10,241 bases of DNA from JBGVMW01 sp045125095 (GTDB taxonomy: Bacteria > Bacillota > Clostridia > Lachnospirales > Lachnospiraceae), in the NCBI GenBank assembly GCA_045125095.1, contig JBGVMW010000270.1, positions 1 to 10,241 on the forward strand, written 5' to 3'. The position numbers and the translations under genes were made by a program. Every line of letters starts with the position of its first letter. Positions within the stretch are counted from its first letter, which is position 1. The notes under the pieces are model-generated. The model saw nothing but the letters and a program-made list of their open reading frames with translations, was not told where the DNA came from and did not search any database. Shown here in pieces: positions 6,615-10,241 of the stretch.

Positions 6615-8683
6615 TGTTAAGTATATTGGACGAAAAAGCTCAAGAAGATGAAGCCCTTATAATAAAAGAATTGCTATCATGCATCGATTGTAAGAAGAGT
6701 TTAGTATTCAATGCGGGTGCCGGTGCTGGAAAAACATATGCCCTTGTTGAATGTTTAAAACATGTTTGTAGAGAAAAAGCCGAAATATTAAATTACCATA
6801 ATCAAAAGGCGATATGCATTACTTATACCAACGTGGCAGCAAATGAAATAAAAAATCGTTTGGGAAATACCGATTTGATTTTAATTTCAACAATACATGA
6901 ACGTTTGTGGGAAATCATCAAGGAATATCAAGAAGAGTTGCTAATGATTCATCTTGATAATCTAAAAATTCAGATGGATAAATTGCAACAGGAAATAGAA
7001 AAAAATGATGTTTACTCATCCCTTACCAAAGATCAAAAAGAGGAAATAGCAAAACTCTTAGTTGAACGTCAAAAAGAGTTTTATAAAATATATGATAGCA
7101 ACGCAAATGAGTTTAGAACACAGTTTTATAATATTTTTCCTACTTTTAAAAGAAAAATAGGTAATGCAAAAGAATTTTCCAAGACCTGTTCAAAGATAAT
7201 ACGAATAAAAAAGTATGAACAATGTATTTTATCAATAGAAAAGGCGGAAGATGGTTATACACAAGTTAGGTATGATGCAAGGAATAACAAAGATTATTTA
7301 CATCATATGAAAATAAGTCATGATACACTTTTGTTGTATTCATATCAAATTATATGTAAATATAAGGAGTTAAAGAGGTTTATCATAGATAAATATCCAT
7401 ATTTTTTTGTTGATGAGTATCAGGATACCAGCGAGATAGTAGTAACCATTCTTACGGAAATAGCAAATTACTCAAATGAAATAAATCATCCTGTGTTTGT
7501 TGGATATTTTGGAGATTCTGTTCAAAACATTTATGATGCAGGAATAGGAATAAAAATAGAAGAGTATTGTAAAGAATACAAGCATATAAACAAACAATAC
7601 AATCGACGTTCTTGCAACGAGATAATATTGCTATCCAATAAAATCAGACATGATGATATAGAACAACGATCAGTATATAAAGATTCAACTGGTGGAAGTG
7701 TAAAGACATATTACGGGTCAGAAGACGATATTGAAGATTTTATTTGCACCAATAGTGCTGAAATGAAAGAAAATTCTATTGAGGATAAATCGGTGCATTG
7801 TTTTTTATTGGTTAATAAAATTGTCGCGGAGCATGCAGGACTTGCAGAACTTTATGAATGGTTTAATGCTACACCATTTTATAAGCAGAATTATGATATA
7901 TTAGCAACAGAATTATTGAGTAACGATGTAAATAAATTGGGTGAAATAGCAAGATACTTATATAATTTAACAGAATTCTTTTTCTTGTGCCAAAAGGATG
8001 ATACGCCGTTATTAGATATAATTTCTAGAGAATTACTCGCTTCATTGGACATAGAGAGTGTTGCTAAGATTGTGGATGCATTGAAAAAGATGAAAGCCAC
8101 TTCTTTGAAAGAAATTATACTTGCAATTGAGACGTTTAAGAATGATATAAGTCGTGATTTGAATGAAAAGAAAAGTAAGATATTAATAGATAAAGCGGTA
8201 GATTCAATAACAGGTATTGAAAAATTTTCTATGGACAATTTTGTAGAAATTGTTAAACGAGAAATTTTTCAAGAAGATGTGACGGCTGTTGAGCAGATAG
8301 AAACTTTGTTGAACTTGGATAAAGAAATATTTTATCGGTGGTATCAATACATTAATAGAAATTATGAAGAAGATATTATATATCACACATTTCATAGTAC
8401 TAAGGGGTTGGAGTATGATAATGTTGTAATGGTTTTTGGAGATTCGTTTGGACGTAGTAAATCATACTTTAATAATTATTTTGCTGGATATAACCAACAA
8501 TTAAAGGATAACGAACTGGAATTGTATAGAAAGGCGCGTAATCTACTTTATGTTGCGGCAACCAGAGCGCGTATAAATTTAAGAATCTTATATACAGGAG
8601 ATTATCAAAGCAAAAAGGAAATATTTGATATCATTTTTGGAAAAGTAGATTTATGGAAAAAAGAAGATGCTTCCGAGAAATAG
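6611..8683 (+). CDS. gajB: GajB-like UvrD/Rep superfamily 1 helicase (Gabija system)
   Basis: The 690-residue protein shows every SF1A helicase motif: I, NAGAGAGKT (34-42); Ia, ITYTNVAANEI (70-80); II, FVDEYQDTS (266-274); III, VGYFGDSVQNIY (297-308); IV, YNRRS (330-334); V, FHSTKGLEYDNV (594-605); and VI, LLYVAATRAR (645-654). STIHERLWEII (93-103) follows motif Ia. A charged, probably coiled-coil insertion covers about 105-165. At 690 residues it is larger than the founding GajB (about 490). It starts within the GajA stop (ATGATG); a second in-frame ATG at 6614 is 6 bp from GGGGG (6603-6607) and may be the true start. In Gabija, GajB is activated by DNA ends made by GajA and drains nucleotides. 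A strong terminator follows 12 bp after the stop. Confidence 0.86.
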   Translation: MMLSILDEKAQEDEALIIKELLSCIDCKKSLVFNAGAGAGKTYALVECLKHVCREKAEILNYHNQKAICITYTNVAANEIKNRLGNTDLILISTIHERLWEIIKEYQEELLMIHLDNLKIQMDKLQQEIEKNDVYSSLTKDQKEEIAKLLVERQKEFYKIYDSNANEFRTQFYNIFPTFKRKIGNAKEFSKTCSKIIRIKKYEQCILSIEKAEDGYTQVRYDARNNKDYLHHMKISHDTLLLYSYQIICKYKELKRFIIDKYPYFFVDEYQDTSEIVVTILTEIANYSNEINHPVFVGYFGDSVQNIYDAGIGIKIEEYCKEYKHINKQYNRRSCNEIILLSNKIRHDDIEQRSVYKDSTGGSVKTYYGSEDDIEDFICTNSAEMKENSIEDKSVHCFLLVNKIVAEHAGLAELYEWFNATPFYKQNYDILATELLSNDVNKLGEIARYLYNLTEFFFLCQKDDTPLLDIISRELLASLDIESVAKIVDALKKMKATSLKEIILAIETFKNDISRDLNEKKSKILIDKAVDSITGIEKFSMDNFVEIVKREIFQEDVTAVEQIETLLNLDKEIFYRWYQYINRNYEEDIIYHTFHSTKGLEYDNVVMVFGDSFGRSKSYFNNYFAGYNQQLKDNELELYRKARNLLYVAATRARINLRILYTGDYQSKKEIFDIIFGKVDLWKKEDASEK

Positions 8684-8695
8684 GATGCATAAAAA

Positions 8696-8733
8696 GAGGT
8701 TTGCCCCACAATCTAGGGCAAACCTCATTTTTT
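8696..8733 (+). terminator. Strong Rho-independent terminator of the defence operon
   Basis: A perfect 11-bp stem, GAGGTTTGCCC (8696-8706) with GGGCAAACCTC (8716-8726), has a 9-nt loop and is followed by ATTTTTT (8727-8733). Five A residues precede the stem, so it may also stop transcripts arriving from the other strand. Confidence 0.95.
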
Positions 8734-8901
8734 ACTAAAATCCAATATAAAAGTCGAGTTCATGCATGAATCTCCACCGGCCACGGACATCGCAAGTTTC
8801 CGTAGCGCACCATCTGAGTTATAAGTCATGCAGGGCGAAATTGCAAGGATTTTCTTGCACGCAACTGTTGCAAAAAATGCAATAGTTGCGGATGTTAAAT
8901 C
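8725..8901 (-). other. Hairpin-rich intergenic block with a short minus-strand reading frame; possible dispersed repeat
   Basis: Two hairpins stand side by side: TGCAAG (8842-8847)/CTTGCA (8854-8859), and CGCAACTGTTGCA (8860-8872)/TGCAATAGTTGCG (8878-8890), the latter with 12 of 13 pairs. On the minus strand a frame runs open from the stop of the TPR-like remnant (8902) to TGA at 8725-8727. Its only good ATG (8829) would give 34 residues (MTYNSDGALRKLAMSVAGGD and 14 more). The string is reminiscent of short hypothetical peptides I associate with repeat elements in gut Clostridia, but I cannot verify this. I treat it as a probable repeat and not as a confident gene. Confidence 0.35.
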
Positions 8902-9150
8902 TTAGAAATCCTCCCGCTTCACCCCAAGAAACTTATCCCGATACTCAATTGCCTTCTCCGGCTTCTTCCACCGTGCATACAGATTATTCAGATACCGATG
9001 GGTTGTCTTCATATATTCATTATCCGTACCCATAGCATTTTCAATAATACTCTCAGCCCCAAGCAGATTTATCTTCGCCGGTTCCGGCCTTTTTCCATCA
9101 TATCAATAATACCCAGGCTCAGCTTACAGATGCCATAATCCAGAGAGGTA
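8902..9150 (-). pseudogene. Frameshifted C-terminal remnant of a TPR-like protein
   Basis: On the minus strand SLDYGICKLSLGIIDMMEK is followed, after a frame change, by RPEPAKINLLGAESIIENAM, GTDNEYMKTTHRYLNNLYAR and WKKPEKAIEYRDKFLGVKR, with a stop at 8902-8904. The A-YLNNLYARW-KPEKAIEYRDK pattern looks like a tetratricopeptide repeat. The break is at a run of five A (plus-strand T, 9090-9094); one more A would join the two frames. No start is visible, and the upstream end meets an unrelated plus-strand fragment near 9145, so the gene is both truncated and frameshifted. The parent function is unknown. Confidence 0.55.
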
Positions 9151-9279
9151 TGGGATGAGGTAGAGCGCATCCGCCAGATGCGTTCAGAGAATAAGGTGAT
9201 GGAGACCAGTGGAAACAGGGAGCGTTATAGCCGACAATATGCTTTCAAGAGAAATAAATTGATAATTTTTGCTATTTAG
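9139..9279 (+). pseudogene. Fragment resembling a serine recombinase, ahead of its zinc ribbon
   Basis: The frame reads EVWDEVERIRQMRSENKVME, then TSGNRERYSRQYAFKRNKL, and stops at 9277-9279. Large serine recombinases have a V-x-x-x-x-x-R region followed by YS-x-x-YAFS-x-x-L just before a C-G-x-C-G zinc ribbon. The match runs up to YAF and is lost where the cysteines should come. There is no start codon. I read it as a scrap of a lost site-specific recombinase; the identity is tentative because the piece is short. Confidence 0.4.
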
Positions 9280-9287
9280 TATATACT
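9259..9287 (+). promoter_or_regulatory. Promoter of the mazEF-type operon
   Basis: TTGATA (9259-9264), a 17-bp spacer and TATACT (9282-9287) each match the consensus at five of six positions. The -10 box lies inside the palindrome at 9275-9301. Confidence 0.78.
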
Positions 9288-9301
9288 ATGTATATACTAA
9301 A
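9275..9301. promoter_or_regulatory. Operator palindrome of the toxin-antitoxin operon
   Basis: TTTAGTATATAC (9275-9286) and its exact reverse complement (9290-9301) flank TAT. The site overlaps the -10 box and start region, as expected for autorepression by an AbrB-type antitoxin alone or with its toxin. Confidence 0.8.
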
Positions 9302-9318
9302 TGTGAGGAGGTTTTTAG

Positions 9319-9561
9319 ATGCAAGTACAAGTAAAAGAATGGGGAAATAGTCAAGGAATCAGATTACCAAAAGAAGTATTGAAAAGTGCAGGGATTGCAT
9401 TGAATGAGATTTTAGATGTCACAGTATCGAATGGAGTAATTACTTTAGTGAAACCTTTTCGTCATAAAACATTGGAAGAAAGGGCGGCTGAGTTTGATGG
9501 AAAGTTAATGCTGGATGGTGAATATGATTGGGGTGAACCTGTCGGAAGAGAGGTATGGTAA
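9319..9561 (+). CDS. mazE: MazE-type antitoxin with AbrB-fold DNA-binding domain
   Basis: This is an 80-residue protein. Residues 1-47 form a SpoVT/AbrB swapped-hairpin domain with the hallmark WGNSQGIRLPKEVL (8-21) and a VTVSNGVITLVKP strand pair. The acidic C-terminal tail (HKTLEERAAEFDGKLMLDGE and on to W80), with aromatic residues near the end, is the part that wraps and blocks a MazF toxin. AGGAGG (9306-9311) sits 7 bp before ATG. The last codons overlap the toxin start. The palindrome upstream suggests that it represses its own operon. Confidence 0.92.
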   Translation: MQVQVKEWGNSQGIRLPKEVLKSAGIALNEILDVTVSNGVITLVKPFRHKTLEERAAEFDGKLMLDGEYDWGEPVGREVW

Positions 9562-9863
9562 TGGACTTACTGCATCAAGGAGATATTCTTAAAATTGAAA
9601 AAATAAAACATCCCGTATTGGTAGTTAGTAAGGATTTCTTTAATTCCAGTGGTGAAATAATAGGATGTCCAATTATCTCTAATTCTATTCCCGGACCACT
9701 TCATATATGGATGGCTACGGAAGAAAATCAAGGTTATATACAATGTGAAAAACTTGCACTGTTGGATTTGTCTGTCCGAGGATATAAGAAAGTGGATAGA
9801 TTGCCAATTTCAGAAATGATCAATGTATCTGATGCTATTCAGGGAATTTTTGAATACATTTGA
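9561..9863 (+). CDS. mazF: MazF/PemK-family endoribonuclease toxin (divergent short form)
   Basis: The 100-residue protein follows the MazF fold order: QGDILKI (first strand), HPVLVVSKDFFN, GEIIGCPIIS, GPLHIWM, GYIQCEKLALLDLSVRG and a C-terminal helix. MazF toxins cut mRNA at short sites until they are bound by MazE. The usual R-P at the start of the second strand, whose arginine is catalytic in well-studied MazF enzymes, is H17-P18 here, while the serine of the P-I-x-S segment is kept (S40). ATG 9561 overlaps the antitoxin stop (TAATG) and lies 7 bp after GAGAGG (9548-9553). ATG 9555 is also in frame but has almost no spacing from that site. Partner and position leave little doubt about the family; activity is less sure. 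Confidence 0.88.
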   Translation: MDLLHQGDILKIEKIKHPVLVVSKDFFNSSGEIIGCPIISNSIPGPLHIWMATEENQGYIQCEKLALLDLSVRGYKKVDRLPISEMINVSDAIQGIFEYI

Positions 9864-9880
9864 TAAGAGGCCTAACAAGA

Positions 9881-9921
9881 GAAAGATTTGAATTTGTCGG
9901 TTTGGTAAATTCAAATCTTTC
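9881..9921 (+). terminator. Terminator-like hairpin after mazF
   Basis: A perfect 15-bp stem, GAAAGATTTGAATTT (9881-9895) with 9907-9921, and an 11-nt loop. The T tract after it is poor (TTAATATGC TTT), so termination may be weak, or the hairpin may serve mainly to protect the transcript end. Confidence 0.6.
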
Positions 9922-9965
9922 TTAATATGCTTTGAACACCTGTGATAATAAGGCTTAGTCGCTTT

Positions 9966-10003
9966 GCGAGTAAAAAAATTATATGATTTTTGTTATTACT
10001 CGC
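9966..10003. repeat. AT-rich imperfect hairpin between the mazEF operon and the right repeat
   Basis: GCGAGTAA (9966-9973) pairs with TTACTCGC (9996-10003), and the inner A-run and T-run can extend the stem. The rest of 9922-10040 shows no coding frame or recognised signal. It may be a bidirectional terminator. Confidence 0.45.
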
Positions 10004-10040
10004 TATGTGTCCTGTATTAATTTATGGTTGTGATGTATGT

Positions 10041-10241
10041 TTTTAGGCATTTGCGAAAGTGAAAGCCATCCGCAAATTATCAGAATTGTTTGTGCAAATG
10101 CCTGCTTACTACATAGTCTATATTTGACGCGCTCTCGCTCCCTTCAAACGTAGCGGACACTAAGGCTGTAAAATACACAGCCCAAGTGCCGACGTTTTCA
10201 GAGGGTCACATATAGACTATGTAGCAAACAGCTATCTGTCA
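10041..10241 (-). repeat. Right copy of ~200-bp inverted repeat (hairpin element), cut by the window end
   Basis: This is the reverse complement of the left copy (10-210), gap-free. The hairpin part corresponds to 10084-10241 and should extend about 9 bases beyond the window (the left copy's AATTGTTTG). The asymmetric tail (10041-10083) faces the cargo. An additional exact stem, AGGCATTTGC (10045-10054)/GCAAATGCCT (10094-10103), is present here but imperfect in the left copy, so the right copy seems better preserved. Confidence 0.93.

Noticed and set aside
7891..8238. 115-residue minus-strand ORF opposite GajB
   Set aside because: It comes from AT-rich reverse-strand openness. The plus-strand helicase frame explains the sequence.
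1..10241. Classical composite transposon with IS elements at both ends
   Set aside because: The end repeats are ~200 bp with no transposase ORF. They are too short and too palindromic to be intact IS copies.

Overview
The window reads as an accessory, defence-carrying segment from a low-GC Gram-positive anaerobe, most likely a Lachnospiraceae-type Clostridium. The reasons are AT-rich DNA, strong GGAGG-type ribosome sites, near-consensus TTGACA/TATAAT promoters, and fragments of Firmicutes-type families (an EFR1-like ferredoxin, a TetR/flavodoxin pair). The genus cannot be fixed from the sequence alone.

Layout. Both ends of the window lie inside the same ~200-bp repeat, in inverted orientation: 10-210 pairs without gaps with 10241-10041, at about 94-95% identity. 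Each copy is itself a quasi-palindrome (1-167 in the left copy) that could fold into one very long hairpin. Between the repeats, from left to right: (a) 216-953, decayed genes, comprising the C-terminal tail of an EFR1-like ferredoxin and a frame-broken small membrane protein; (b) 987-2265, a consensus promoter covered by a 37-bp perfect palindrome, driving a TetR regulator and a flavodoxin-fold oxidoreductase; (c) 2294-2490, two short gene remnants and a terminator; (d) 2537-8733, a four-gene defence operon with its own promoter and a strong terminator; (e) 8725-9279, a graveyard holding a hairpin-rich possible dispersed repeat, a frameshifted antisense TPR-like tail and a fragment resembling a serine recombinase; (f) 9259-9921, a MazEF-type toxin-antitoxin operon with its own operator palindrome and a terminator-like hairpin; (g) the right-hand repeat.

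How the genes fit together. The core is two abortive-infection/anti-phage modules in tandem on one strand. The first is an AbiL-like pair (AAA15-type ATPase plus RloB-domain protein). The second is a Gabija-like pair (OLD-family ATPase-TOPRIM nuclease GajA plus UvrD-type helicase GajB). The genes overlap or lie within 27 bp of each other, and I see no internal terminator or convincing internal promoter, so they are probably co-transcribed. All catalytic motifs I can check in GajA and GajB are present. Base composition differs between the two modules, which suggests separate origins. The toxin-antitoxin pair may stabilise the segment. The repeats, the recombinase fragment and the truncated genes point to repeated insertion and deletion at this locus. 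No intact transposase, integrase, tRNA, rRNA or CRISPR array is visible.
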